Assembly (NCBI GenBank): GCA_030761205.1
Contig: JAULJL010000003.1
Coordinates: 1,240,001-1,304,000, forward strand
Length of the DNA stretch: 64,000 nucleotides
Source: Fremontodendron californicum
Taxonomy: Eukaryota; Streptophyta; Magnoliopsida; Malvales; Malvaceae
Direction of reading: 5' to 3'
A model generated the notes under the pieces. It was not told where the DNA came from. It did no database searches and was given only the letters and a program-made list of their open reading frames with translations. The translations under genes were made by a program, and so were the position numbers. Positions 35,213 through 47,017 of the stretch are shown here, in pieces. The first letter of the stretch is position 1. Each line of letters starts with the position of its first letter.

Positions 35213-38200
35213 ATGGTAAAGCTTCTCTATCGCTCTTCTTTTTCTTATATTAATTCCTTGAACTCTCTCCATTGAATCTGTTTTTATAATCTTTGTCCTT
35301 TCTTTTATGACAGGAGCCACAATCGCAGCAGCAGCAGCAGGAACAATCACAATCAGTATCTCTTCAAGATTGCTTGAAGTTACTAAAAGGCGAGAGAGAT
35401 GAGCAACGGCTCGCTGGCCTGCTTCTCGTCACCAAATTCTGTAAAAGTGACGATCTTGTTTCGCTTAGGGCTATCTACGACGCCGTTGGACCTCGCTTTT
35501 TGGACCGCCTCTTAAGGACCGGTATTAATTTATGCTTTATCTGACATTGGAATTCTAGTTTATGCTTAAATTTACATTATCTTTTGGTTAAAAAAAAAGG
35601 GTTGGGTAAAGGCGGGGTGAGTAGCGGTAGTGGTGAAAACCGGGATGCGTATTTGCAGCTGTCAGTTACGGTTCTATCTGCATTTTGTCGAGTTTCTGAG
35701 ATTGCTTCTTCAGAAGAAATGGTTTCCAAGATTCCGATGATTTTTGAAGTAATGTCAAAGGAGTAAGCTTTTTACCTTATTCCTCTTTAAATCAAATTCA
35801 TGATAATATGAATTCTAGCTTTGGCTTAGTAGATTTTTTATTGTCAATTTGCTTGTTCTAGTTAGTCTTATATATATATATATATTTTTCAGAACAAAAT
35901 CTATGTTCCAATGCTATATTCTTAATCACCATAACCATACACCTTCTTTTTTTGTTGAATACAGATCAGGCTCGCCCGTGCTGGAAGAATGCTATGAATT
36001 TTTATACTTGGTGTCAGCTGCTTCTGAGGAAGGACTTACAGCATTCTATGAGTCTGGAGGGATGAAGTTACTCGCTCGTCAAATGTCCACTCTGTCAGAT
36101 GGTAGCTTATCTTATACTACAACAATTTTCTAGATTTTGGCACTTGGTGTCCTTATATTATGCAGTCTAAATCATAATTATAGCTGGAAGCTTTAAGTCT
36201 GGAGAGAATTTGTTGTTTTCAATTGTGTCTTTGTGCCTAACTTTTTTGGGACCAAACATAAGTAGTTATGTGGTGTTATGGATTTGCAAGTTGAATTATA
36301 CTGTGTATGCAGAGAAGTGATAGTATGTGAACGTGTTGCAGGGTCTCATTTGATGGAACTTGCCATGAAGCTTGTCCAGTTGATGCTAAGGAAGCTGTCT
36401 CAAGGCATCATTGAGAATGACCATCTCTCAGAGTTGTCTATCATTGTAAGTCTAGATGTTCTGTAGCCATTAAGTTTTTGTTCTCAATTTTGATTCACAA
36501 AGATTAAATTTTGATAAATTTCATCATTTCCCTTGTAATTTAGGTGGCCAAAATAGCAAGACAATTTGCTCTCCTACAAAATGCCTTGAAGTTTGAAGCA
36601 CTTCACTTATTGTCTGCCATCTTCTCTTCAGAATATTCGGTATGTTCTCCCCCCCCCCTCTCTCTTTCTGGGAAATTATTGCTTTGGTTGATTAATTCTT
36701 AGGAACCATCTTACTTGTTCACATCTTCTGAAATTATATATTATTTAGTTTTACTAAAGTATTGGAATGTTGGACACTTCTTATAATCTGAACGATTGTG
36801 TCTAGAAATACATCTTCATTGAATTCTTTAATTTTTTACATTTCATGTTCTTTTCCATCTTTGCTTTTATTTTTTGAAATTACCAGGATCAATCTTCATA
36901 TTTATGTGCCCCCAACATGTAGCCTTTATGCTAGTGTACTAGCTAACTTTGACTGATCAAATTTTCACTCAATACTTTTAGACATTACTTCATGATGCTT
37001 TCCGTGTTATTCCAAATGAGAACTGGTCAAACCATATACGTGATGGTGTTGCGGCAATTTTACAGAACCGTGTAGGTATGTTGAACTGAATTTGTTCAAT
37101 CTTACTACCAATTCATTCAATTCATTCTACAACTAGAGTCGGTATTTGAATATCATGATGTACTCTTCTTCCTTGCAGAGCAAAACTTTCAGTTTTATAT
37201 TGAAGCTTACTGATGTTTATTTTTTTGATATTTTAACACATAGCGCCTGCTGAAAAATTTGAGGCTCTTATTCTAGCTGAATCCATGGTATCTATAATGG
37301 GTGAGGGTTGGCTTATTGGTCAGATAAACTTGCCTAACGTACAAGACCCTATTCCAGCTGACAGGTAAGGAATGCTTGTTGAATTTTTGTGGTTCTTCTA
37401 AATCTACTTTAATTGGCTGGGCTACATGGTTCATTATTTGTAGATTTATTTCTCAGGTGTCTATTGCTTGTCTTAGAGTCATCAAGGGTTGAAGTTTCTG
37501 TTTTGCTGAATGAGCTAGCCTACTCAAAATATGAAGCTTCTAAGAGTTCTTCATCGACAGCCGAAACTATTAATTCAAAGCAACAGAAAGTGACTGTTGT
37601 CTTTTCCTTGGTGGAGAAGATAATAAAATTGATATCAAACATTGGTGAAACTGAAGGCATGTTAAAAATTCCTAGATTTACTAACCTGTGCTACATTGCT
37701 TATTAATACAGTTTTGCTTTTGCTACCTTTGAAACAAACATGATTTAATAAATTTATGGCTATATTTAAATTTCGTTTTTTGTTCAGCTTATTGCAAGGG
37801 AGCTCCTTATTTTCCAGTATGTATTTTGGAAGCTGTTTATTTAAGAAATTTAATCAGGAAATATAATCACAGGGCACCTTATTGATGAAAGTACTTTCAT
37901 AAAGGTGATCAAGGGGCTTAACGAGACAATTGGCGTGGTTTTAGAGTATCTACGAGATGCAAAGGTATGGTTAGAAATATGATATTAATATTTCTTCACC
38001 TCTTTTATTTACGGTTAAATTCTGCAGGAACATGGGCAAAAAATAGGAAATGATCTTCTTGCTTCAGTACGTCTTGTTGGGAGGTATTTTTGATGCCATC
38101 TCATTCGAAGTATTAATGCCATTTCCTTTTTTATATATCCAGGCGTACATGAACATTATCAAGCACTGGATGTTGATTTTTTGCACCAAGGATGAATTGT

Positions 38201-40285
38201 TTGTTGAGCTGATATTTGGGTTTGTTTCAGCTATCTTGCAGAAACACCCATTGCATGCAAAGATAAAATCATGGAACTGTTGGGGTATATGCTTTCAGTT
38301 GAAGGTGAAGATGAATCAAGGTATGGCAAGTTAACTTTGTAGTTCTTTGATGCACTGATACCTATATCTTTTGTTTGGTTTTTGTAGTTCATGACTAACT
38401 TTGCTAAATATTTTTGCTAATTAACTTCGATACAGCCCTTTTTACTGTGTATGCTTTCTGCTTCCAATGTTGTGTCAAATGACAATGACAATTGAAGGAT
38501 GCAAACTTTTGGCTTCTTCTGGAGGTTATAAAGCTGTAAGTATATCTTAATTGAAAGCATCCTTCTTCTTGATATTAAATACCAATGCAACTTTATGGTG
38601 TATTAGTGAATATGTCAAGCCTATCCTCCTGATACACATGCACACGTATACATACATTTAAAATATGTGCATCTCTTTCTATGCTTTTCAAGAACTGTTG
38701 TGTAGGTTCTGTCTTGGAAGTGACATTTGAAAGTGTGATTTCTACATGTACAATATTCCTATGTATATAATATTTTAGTTAATATTCAGCTGTTATCAAT
38801 CCAATAAAAACATGCTTGTGTGGTTGTATATACACAATTGGATGTCTGTGTCACCATATGCGCTTCATAGCACCATTTGCTAGGCGCTATGTTACAAGCA
38901 CATAGTAGTTTATGGAGATTTCTATGTGCACTAATATTGTCATACCATAGTGTAATTTGTTGTACTAGAGCTATAGCTTTATATTGTTATATGAAAATAT
39001 TGGTGCCATTGCAGGTGGTGGACTGCCTCATAAAGTTGATTGAGCAAAACAGACATGGGGTTGAGGATAATGACTGCATTTTCTTGGCGTGTGATACAAT
39101 CATGAATTTTCTTTTAAAGGTGGTGGCTGTTATCATATTGTCGTAAAATACTACATTTATGTAATGTATTGACTCCTATTCTTTTATCAACAGAGAGAGC
39201 AATTTCTCTTTCCAGAGGATGAATCAACATTCTTTAATCTTTTGAAAGCATTGGCACTTTGGACAGGTACTGTTTCAGTCATTGCTTGGAGCCAACTCAT
39301 TTGAAATGTTTTGAGAAAATGTTATCTCATTTTAAGGAACTACTAGGGACAGTGATAACTGATAAGATTAGATTACAGAGTCTACTGATTGTGGAGTAAC
39401 ATTCATGCAATCACGATCTCTGATCTTTAAATTTCAGTGTAGAATTTTCATGGAATAGCATTTGCTGTTATTTCATCTAACTAGTGCTCTAGCTTTCCCT
39501 CTGTCTTCAAATCTATGTTGCTTCGACTCTTCATTTTTCTTGAAGTACCCGTGTCCGACGCATATCCGGACATGGGTATGGGGATATGATCCCTGAAAGA
39601 CCCTCCAAATACATGGAAAAACTTAGAATAAATCAACATACCCGTTTCGGACACATAACCGTGTCTGACACTTACACCCGAGTCCGAGTAACATAGTTTC
39701 AAATGCTTATTCTAAGCATGTATACATCATAAAATTTCATGAATTTGGTTGCAGAGAACACTAATGACCTATCTGTTGTTATGATGGCTTCAAGTATTTG
39801 CACACTGATATTTGATTTTACATCCGAAGATGCTCTTTTGAATCATCCTGATTTTAATAGCAACTGTCTTGATAGTCTGTCACGGCTCATTGCAAGAAGT
39901 TTGGCTTCATGGGGACAGGTAAATGCTGATGATGCTATGTGCGTCTATGTATTTGTATTTGCTAATTTGTTTCATAAGTTGTGGAACTAACATTTAGATG
40001 TCTCTTTATTGTAGGATATGTCTGATGTTGCTAAAGCAGAGATGGATCTTCTAGAGATTGTTACTGCAGGTTTGTCTCTTCCGAGGGCTTCCAAATTTAA
40101 GTAGCTTTAACTATTCTCTTTTCCAAATTGAAGGAGATTTTGTTTTTAATTGTAAACATTTTAATTACTTTTAAGATCTTTTTCAAACTGGCTTTATGTT
40201 ATGTATGTTGTGTTTTGATCCTGATGCAGGATATTCTCGATGGGCTAATCGATTCCCTCAAATAAGAAAGGCAGTTGAGAGATAA
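35213..40285 (+). CDS. Neurochondrin family protein
   Basis: Eighteen exons encode 638 residues: 35213-35215, 35314-35521, 35600-35762, 35965-36101, 36342-36445, 36544-36639, 36982-37075, 37244-37364, 37457-37656, 37873-37964, 38028-38083, 38231-38320, 38436-38535, 39015-39119, 39194-39266, 39755-39918, 40015-40069 and 40230-40285. The sum is an exact multiple of three. The protein is helical and armadillo-like, with recognisable motifs DCLKLLKGERDEQRLAGLLL near the N-terminus and YSRWANRFPQIRKA at the C-terminus. Plant neurochondrin homologues are poorly characterised; animal neurochondrin is a cytoplasmic protein of neurons. Exon 1 contributes only the ATG, and exon 2 has no other Met, so that ATG is needed. 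Intron 9 begins with GC instead of GT. Intron 15 holds a MITE. The assignment rests on overall similarity I recognise. Confidence 0.88.
39513..39696. mobile_element. hAT-like MITE family A, copy 3 (neurochondrin intron 15)
   Basis: 184 bp with ends CTATGTTGCTTCGACTC and GAGTCCGAGTAACATAG. Flanks CTTCAAAT and TTTCAAAT match at 7 of 8 positions. Confidence 0.88.
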
Positions 40286-40392
40286 CTCGAACAATGTAAA
40301 TTACTTAGTTTCTTTGGAGGTAATATGTTATCCTGGTAATTTTCTTTTTAATGAAAACCCTCCAATCCTTAAAAGCCAATCTGCGTAATAAC

Positions 40393-40578
40393 CTATGTTG
40401 CTCGGATTCTTCATTTTTCTTGAAGTATCCGTGTCCGACACCCGTGTCTGACACATATTCGGACATGGATATGGGGATACGACCCTCCAAATACATGGAA
40501 AAACTTGGAAAAATTAAACATACCCGTGTCGGACACATACCCGTATCCGACACTCACACCCGAGTCCAAGTAATATAG
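40393..40578. mobile_element. hAT-like MITE family A, copy 4
   Basis: 186 bp with ends CTATGTTGCTCGGATTC and GAGTCCAAGTAATATAG. It is flanked by a perfect 8-bp duplication GTAATAAC (40385-40392 and 40579-40586). It lies just 3' of the neurochondrin stop. Confidence 0.9.
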
Positions 40579-42145
40579 GTAATAACCGTATTAATACTCA
40601 GGTAATTCTGCGGAGGTGATATGGTATGTTGGTAATTCCATTGAAATAACTTCAATCAGTTAATATAACCTGGTTAACCTTGAATGAAGTTTGTATGTTA
40701 TATGGTTCTATTCTTTTGGAATTTTATATTGAAACTTAAACTTAAACTTAAACTTAAACTTCGTAATTCAGGAATTTGGTTATCTAACTTACTTTTCTCC
40801 TGATAATTATCAGGCATTGTTGAATTGTGTCCATGGATCTTTACCCTGATGCCATGCGATGCGCCTTTGATGAACACGACCGATAAGGAGCACGCGAAAA
40901 GCGCAACAGGGGAAAGGGAAATCTATAATTTTTTTATTTTGTTTCCTCAAGACAAGCTTTGTTGAGATGAATGATGAGTGGATGATCGATCAAACCCTCT
41001 AAGTCTCTAGTTAGCTTTCTCAGCGAGCAGAATCCCAAGCATAGACGCAAACGGCAATGGGATTGGGAAGTGGTTTTTGCAATAATAGCTTACTTGTCCT
41101 TAAAACGGTTAAACCCCTTTCAGTATTAACTCTGTGTATTCGGCCTAATTTCCTGTTTACATTTACTCGAAATAAATGTGGAATAATAAACATATTATCA
41201 ATGCATGCACGGATGGTTCGGTTTGGTTAGGCAGATGGGAATTTGACTTTGTATTTTTGTGTTGCCAATGGCATGTGAAAGTGATTCTTCCTCTGCTAAA
41301 CCCTCTGACGCTGCAAATTGGCCAATGCTATAAAAACACGTTGATCTACTAATATCACCATTCACCAAGCATTTTCGGTGAATTGTTTTTACTTTAACAC
41401 GGTCGATTTTATGCGCCTTAGCTACTCTAATCTAATACTTACCAGAAGTTAATTAATCCATTTCCCCCTAACCCTAAGCATTCACTAAAGTTGTCCTCCA
41501 TTTTCCAAGTTAGGCTTGATGTTTTAAAATGACTGTACCATTTCATTTGTGATAATTATTATAACTTTCAATAAAACAAGAAAATGTTAACTCGTGTCAT
41601 AAGCACTAATTAAGGTGATATATATATAGCACTAATTAAGGTGATATATATATATATATGTATATATAAAAAATATATAATTAATAAATTATTTTTTTAA
41701 AAAAAAAATAAAAAAATTAAACTAATAATTAAATAATATATTAAATAGTTAAACGGACTCACTCTAACTAAAGTTTTAGCGTTTCCGGCCCCATAAATAT
41801 TACTAACATTCTACCAAGTTCTTGGTCAAGCCTAAATTAGTACTACTTAGTAAAAAAAAATCACAATTTATTTAAAAATTAGAAGCAACGTTAGCTTAAA
41901 TATACAAAAAGGCAGAACTTTTCTTCAACTACTCTGGCGTCTGTCGATACTCCACACGACGACTTTCTTCATCCGCTCCCCAGCGATAGTCTGTCACGTC
42001 ACCTTCCCAGAAATCGCCACCGCTATAGGCGGCGGCTTCCTCCAGTCCCTTCAGCGGCTCCACGACTTACCCAAACTTCCCCTCATCAAGTTCCATAAAG
42101 AAAAAGAGAAACAGAGAGAGAGAGCTCTTTAAGCATAGAGTGAAA
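40579..42145. other. Intergenic DNA between neurochondrin and HPAT
   Basis: No gene is seen. AAACTTAAACTTAAACTT repeats lie near 40733-40762. A local duplication of GCACTAATTAAGGTGATATA lies near 41605 and 41631, beside (TA)n. A GA-rich tract at 42100-42125 leads into the HPAT start. Confidence 0.55.
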
Positions 42146-45100
42146 ATGGGGTGTGGGAATGTCTTCTACACCTTAATCGTAACTTTCTCAGTTGCTCTAA
42201 TCACCTACAACATCCTCATCTCAGCCAATGCTCCTCTAAAGCAAGAGCTTCCAGGCCCTTTAAGATCATCGATTCTTGACCCCGTAATCAAGATGCCAGT
42301 AGAAAGATCGAGAAAATATGGGTCAACTGCAAAGAAGAGGTTGTTTCACACGGCTGTGACAGCTTCAGATTCAGTTTACAACACTTGGCAGTGTCGAGTT
42401 ATGTACTACTGGTTCAAGAAGCATAAGAATGGACCAAATTCAGATATGGGTGAGTTTACTAGGATCTTGCACTCTGGTAAACCTGACAAGTACATGGATG
42501 AGATTCCCACTTTCATTGCTCAGCCTTTACCAGCTGGAATGGATCAGGTATTTCATTTTAACTTTTTTCTTTTTTCTTTTGAGGGGCTTAGTTCATATTT
42601 CAATTAGGCAGAAAAAGGAAACTACTTCGGTTAGACTATAATAAGTTGAGTATTATTCAATTTGTAATTCTCGAGTATCGAATTTGGGAAATTGGATCAG
42701 GTTATTCTTTATTGAATCGGTTTCTCCTATGGCGGTTGAGCATTAATTGAGAAGAATTTCCACCTCTATATTGCAAAAAAAGAAAGAACAGTAGCTTTTT
42801 TCTTGATATCTAACTTTATAAATAGTATTCTAAGCTTATGATTAGATCTTTTGACTAAAAACGATGTAAACTTGTAAGTTTTTAAGGTTGATGATTCTTA
42901 TTTCTGTCTAGTTACTTTTTTTCCTGTACTTTTATGTTAATCACAGGGTTATATAGTCCTGAACAGACCTTGGGCATTTGTGCAGTGGCTTCAAAAAGCA
43001 GACATAAAAGAAGAGTATGAGATTCCTGATTTCATTATTTCTGTCTTAAGTCAATTTGTCTCCATTTTTGATTGATTCTATATATCCCATTTTTACTATG
43101 TATCCAGTTACATACTGATGGCAGAGCCAGACCATATTATTGTCAAGCCTATACCAAACTTATCAAAAGACGGGCTTGGAGCTGCATTTCCTTTCTTTTA
43201 TATAGAACCTAAAAAGTATGAATCAGTTCTGAGAAAGTTCTTCCCTGAGGACAAGGGTCCAATAACCAACATTGACCCCATAGGAAATTCTCCTGTCATT
43301 GTTGGGAAGGTATGCATGTTGGTATTGCTTAGTTACTATAGCAGCATTCTCTTTTGCTTTTGCCTTCTCTTGATCTTTCTTTGAACATTATTTAGGATTC
43401 TCTCAAAAAAATTGCTCCAACTTGGATGAATATCTCATTGGCAATGAAGAAAGATCCTGAATCAGATAAAGCTTTTGGTTGGGTGCTTGAAATGTGAGTT
43501 TTATCCAATTTACTCTGTACTTTACCTTGTTGTATTAGGTATTGACGTTGACTTAATTTTCGTGTTTCATAATTGTAGGTATGCGTATGCTGTTTCCTCT
43601 GCCTTACATGGTGTTGGTAACATCTTGTATAAAGATTTCATGATCCAGGTTTGATAAGATTGCCATTCCTTCATTCCCATAATATCTTCTTCATACAATT
43701 CAAGACGCCAACTGTATCATCCTGCTACCTGTAGCTAGCATTTTTAACCATTTGCTACTGTCCAGTACCTACCTAAACTCGAACAAATTTCTTTTGACCC
43801 TTTTTGGTGCCTCCTTTGGTGCCCCTCAATAGTTTTCTAACACGTGTTTATAAACTGTTAATTAACTGAACACATGACAAGATTATAATGAAGGGGCACC
43901 AAAGGGGACAGGGCCAGGGAATAGGGGCAGATGATATCTATTCCCTAAACCCTGGGGATGAGCTTTTTAGTTTAGGACCCACCTATGGTATGCTCCTAAG
44001 AGCAAGCCAAGGTGAATGCTGGGATAAGCTTTGTTAGCAAAACAGATTGGACTTTTGCAACTTGTCTATGTTGTTTAATCATGATTTCTAGCTATGTTGC
44101 TCCGACTCTTCATTTTTCTTGAAGTACCCGTGTCCGACATATATTCGGACATGGGTATGGGGATATGACCCTCTAAAGACCTTCCAAATACATGGAAAAA
44201 CTTAAAAAAAATTGAAAATACCCGTGTCGAACACATACCCGTATCTAACACTCACACCCGAGTCCGAGTAACATAGATTTGTAGTAGTTAGTCAATAGGG
44301 ACTTTTCTCCTTCTTCACACTCTTGTTTATATAATATTCATGAATTCTGATTAGTTTGAAAAAAAAAAGGCTACATAATCTCCTGCCTGTCCAACCTCCC
44401 TCCCCCAAAATGAATAAATTATCTTTTTTGTTTTTATAATTCATGTGAAAATTTTGAATTTTCAGTATGCCAATTATTCCTGAATTCTCCTTACTAGCAG
44501 TTGTCTGTTTTGTGACATTTATCAGCCTCCTTGGGATACAGAAATTGGTAACAAGTTCATCATTCATTACACATATGGGTGTGACTATGATTTGAAGGTA
44601 ATCTATTGTACTGAAATCTCAATCATTTAGTTGAAGGAAAATGCTTCTGAGTGTTGACCTTTAATTATTACCTCACATCTGTTTCTGAGTTGGAAGAAGA
44701 AAGGTGTCATCTTTTACTTATAATGGGAAAACTTGTGCCCCAATTTCAGGGTAAATTAACCTATGGAAAGATCGGAGAATGGAGGTTTGATAAAAGATCT
44801 TTTGGTAGTGTAGCACCGCCGAGAAACCTCCCCCTGCCTCCTCCTGGTGTTGCAGAAAGTGTGGTACGTTTAACATTTATCCTTCTATAGCTCACATGCA
44901 AAGCAAAATTGGAACATCTTTACAAATGTGAAACTACATAGCCCATGCATTAAAAATTTGGTTAAAGTATCTATGTAATCTCTATACTATAGTTAAAAGT
45001 GTCTTTTAGTCTCTGTACTATATAAGTGAGTAATTTAATCTTTGTAAGTTTGAAATTGGTGCAAAGAAATAAAATTGGTAACTGTGTTAATGAGAAACTG

Positions 45101-45677
45101 TCTAAATGCTGACGTGGACATTTGAAACTGATAGAAAAGATGACTTAGAAAAGAAAAAAAAATGATGATGTGTCAATTTTTTTTACTTAGGTGGAATATA
45201 GAAAAAAACATAATTTTTTTACCTCAAATCCCTAACCTGTAAAAACATGTCATCATTTTTTTCCAAGTCATCTATTATGTAAGTTTCTAAATTCCACTTG
45301 AGCAAAAAAATTTGACATGTCATTATTTTTTTTCCAAGTCGTATTTTCTATCAGTTTCCCATGTCCATGTCAGCATTTAGACGGTTTCCCATTAACACCA
45401 TTACTGATTTTACTTTTTTGCACCGATTTCAAACGTACAGGGATTAAATTACTCACTTCTATAGTACAAAAATTAAAATACACTTTTGACTATAGTACAA
45501 GGACTGTCTAAGTACTTTAACCTAAAATTTTGGTTCTTGGGTATAAAATTGTGTTTACCATGATAACTCCTTGTTTCCTACATTATAGAAAGGTTCTAAT
45601 CAAATACATTGTGGCAGGTAACTCTGGTGAAAATGGTCAATGAAGCCACATCAAACATTCCAAATTGGGGGTCATAG
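42146..45677 (+). CDS. Hydroxyproline O-arabinosyltransferase (HPAT, GT95)
   Basis: Eight exons (42146-42547, 42947-43014, 43108-43309, 43396-43493, 43579-43648, 44526-44597, 44750-44863, 45618-45677) encode 361 residues, the usual length for this family. The enzyme sits in the Golgi membrane and adds the first beta-arabinofuranose to hydroxyproline of extensins and CLE-type peptides. The N-terminus MGCGNVFYTLIVTFSV is a type II signal anchor (about residues 6-26). Conserved blocks include WQCRVMYYWFKK, GYIVLNRPWAFVQWL, YILMAEPDHI (with acidic residues suited to metal and nucleotide-sugar binding), PIGNSPVIV, PTWMNIS, HGVGNIL and PPWDTEIG. A Met two codons upstream would need GTG as start, so ATG 42146 is chosen. 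Intron 5 holds MITE family A and intron 7 the foldback MITE. Confidence 0.95.
44092..44276. mobile_element. hAT-like MITE family A, copy 5 (HPAT intron 5)
   Basis: 185 bp with ends CTATGTTGCTCCGACTC and GAGTCCGAGTAACATAG. Flanks ATTTCTAG and ATTTGTAG differ at one of eight positions. Confidence 0.88.
44960..45522. mobile_element. Foldback MITE, copy 2 (HPAT intron 7)
   Basis: This 563-bp near-complete inverted repeat has ends GGTTAAAGTA and TACTTTAACC. It is flanked by TAAAAATTT (44951-44959) and TAAAATTTT (45523-45531), a possible 9-bp target duplication with one mismatch, although the flanks are simple AT sequence. It aligns along its length with 5133-5699. This fits a Mutator-like foldback element. 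Confidence 0.82.
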
Positions 45678-47017
45678 AAGAAAAGTTAAGCTGCAACTGC
45701 AACTGCAACATGCTGTTCGCAAAAAACTCCATTCAGTTGTCAGCATAGACACTAATGCTGCTAGTTAAAATTGGGAACGACAAACCCTGATGGATGTTGA
45801 ATTGTTGATGAGCAGAGGGAGAAAAACTAAAATTATATGCAAATTAACAAAAACATATTACTGTTAGATGACGTTTGTAACTTTTGTTTTTGATAAGAAG
45901 AATTGGCGTTCTCAGTGATTTCTCTTCTTAGATTATTTAAAGAAAAATGAAGGCAAACCCTGTAAGTTGGAAGAAGAGATAATGTATTATCATCTGCTTT
46001 CAGAGGAGTTTAACCTGCGGAAAGAATGGAGAGTGGAGGTTTTATAAGCACATTTTCCTAAACTAGTTTGTTTGGTTTCATTAAGTGAGGGTCTTGAAGC
46101 AGACAAAGACTCTTGAAAGAAGCTTTTAGTTCACTTTTTGTGCTGGACTGTGCAGTTATAGTTTGCACTTTGCAGCTTCAGTCTATATTGTTAGTATGGG
46201 ATGAGGAAGAAATTATAGAAGTTGGGATTCGAATATTAAATTTGAGGGATGTTATCTTTTAAGGATTACTTTATGAATTAATTAAGTTAAATTTCGATTT
46301 CAATTAATAAGGCCTTCGATAAACAAATTTTCCTATTCTTACCAAATTAAAATCATTAGCAACTGTTTTTATAAAATTAATGATACTTAAAAATTTAAAT
46401 TCATATAAAGCCTTATCAACATATAAACTCATAAATTCGGGAATTCGTGCAAGCTGTGAAGTTAAAATGAACTGCAAGTTTACAAATAGTTATATATATA
46501 TAAAAAAAAAGAAGTAAATGTTTATCTTAAAAAATGTTAGAACTAGTGCAAATATTTTCATTTTTCAAGCAAAAATGACCGAGCATGTCAAGTCTAACCA
46601 AATTCCTATTGAGGCCCACAAATAAAATGGGCATAGATTTATTCACAAATTTGGGCTTCAAGAATTGAGTCTTGAGGCACCTTCTAATTGTACAACCAAA
46701 CCCAGCCTAAAAGGTTTTATTGGGTAGACTTGAGACTGACCACCGCCATTACCCGAGACCAAGTTTCCCTCGAGCTTGGGCTAGCGCTCGAACAGTTAAA
46801 TAACTTCGATTCCTCAGGTCGTCGGATTTTGGTTTGTTCCAACTAAAAGAAACTAACTAGTAACTACCAGCTATCTCTTTATTAAAAAAATCCCAGAAAA
46901 TCCTCCATCCATCCATCTTTTCTTACCATTTTGCTACTTTGTACTTTAATACCTTTCGGTTTTCGCTTTCAGTTTCCCTCTCCGACCTTTGCAAACACTG
47001 AAAAATCTCAACCAATC
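45678..47017. other. HPAT 3' region and intergenic DNA to MICU
   Basis: It includes the HPAT 3' UTR, a degenerate copy of HPAT exon 7 with its preceding intron end at about 45963-46060, and AT-rich DNA. The MICU promoter and leader probably lie at about 46750-47017. No other gene is seen. Confidence 0.5.
45963..46060 (+). pseudogene. Degenerate duplicate of HPAT exon 7
   Basis: The segment repeats features of the intron 6 / exon 7 junction in order: TTGGAAGAAGA, TCATCT, TTTCAG, TAACCT, GGAAAGA, GAGAATGG-like GAGAGTGGAGGTTT. Gaps and substitutions destroy the reading frame. It lies about 290 bp downstream of the HPAT stop. The match is by eye and is only a moderate case. Confidence 0.4.

Noticed and set aside
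43813..43905. Short inverted repeat CCTTTGGTGCCCCT with its complement in an HPAT intron
   Set aside because: The arms are only 14 bp, 65 bp apart, and no target duplication or second copy was found, so I did not call it an element.
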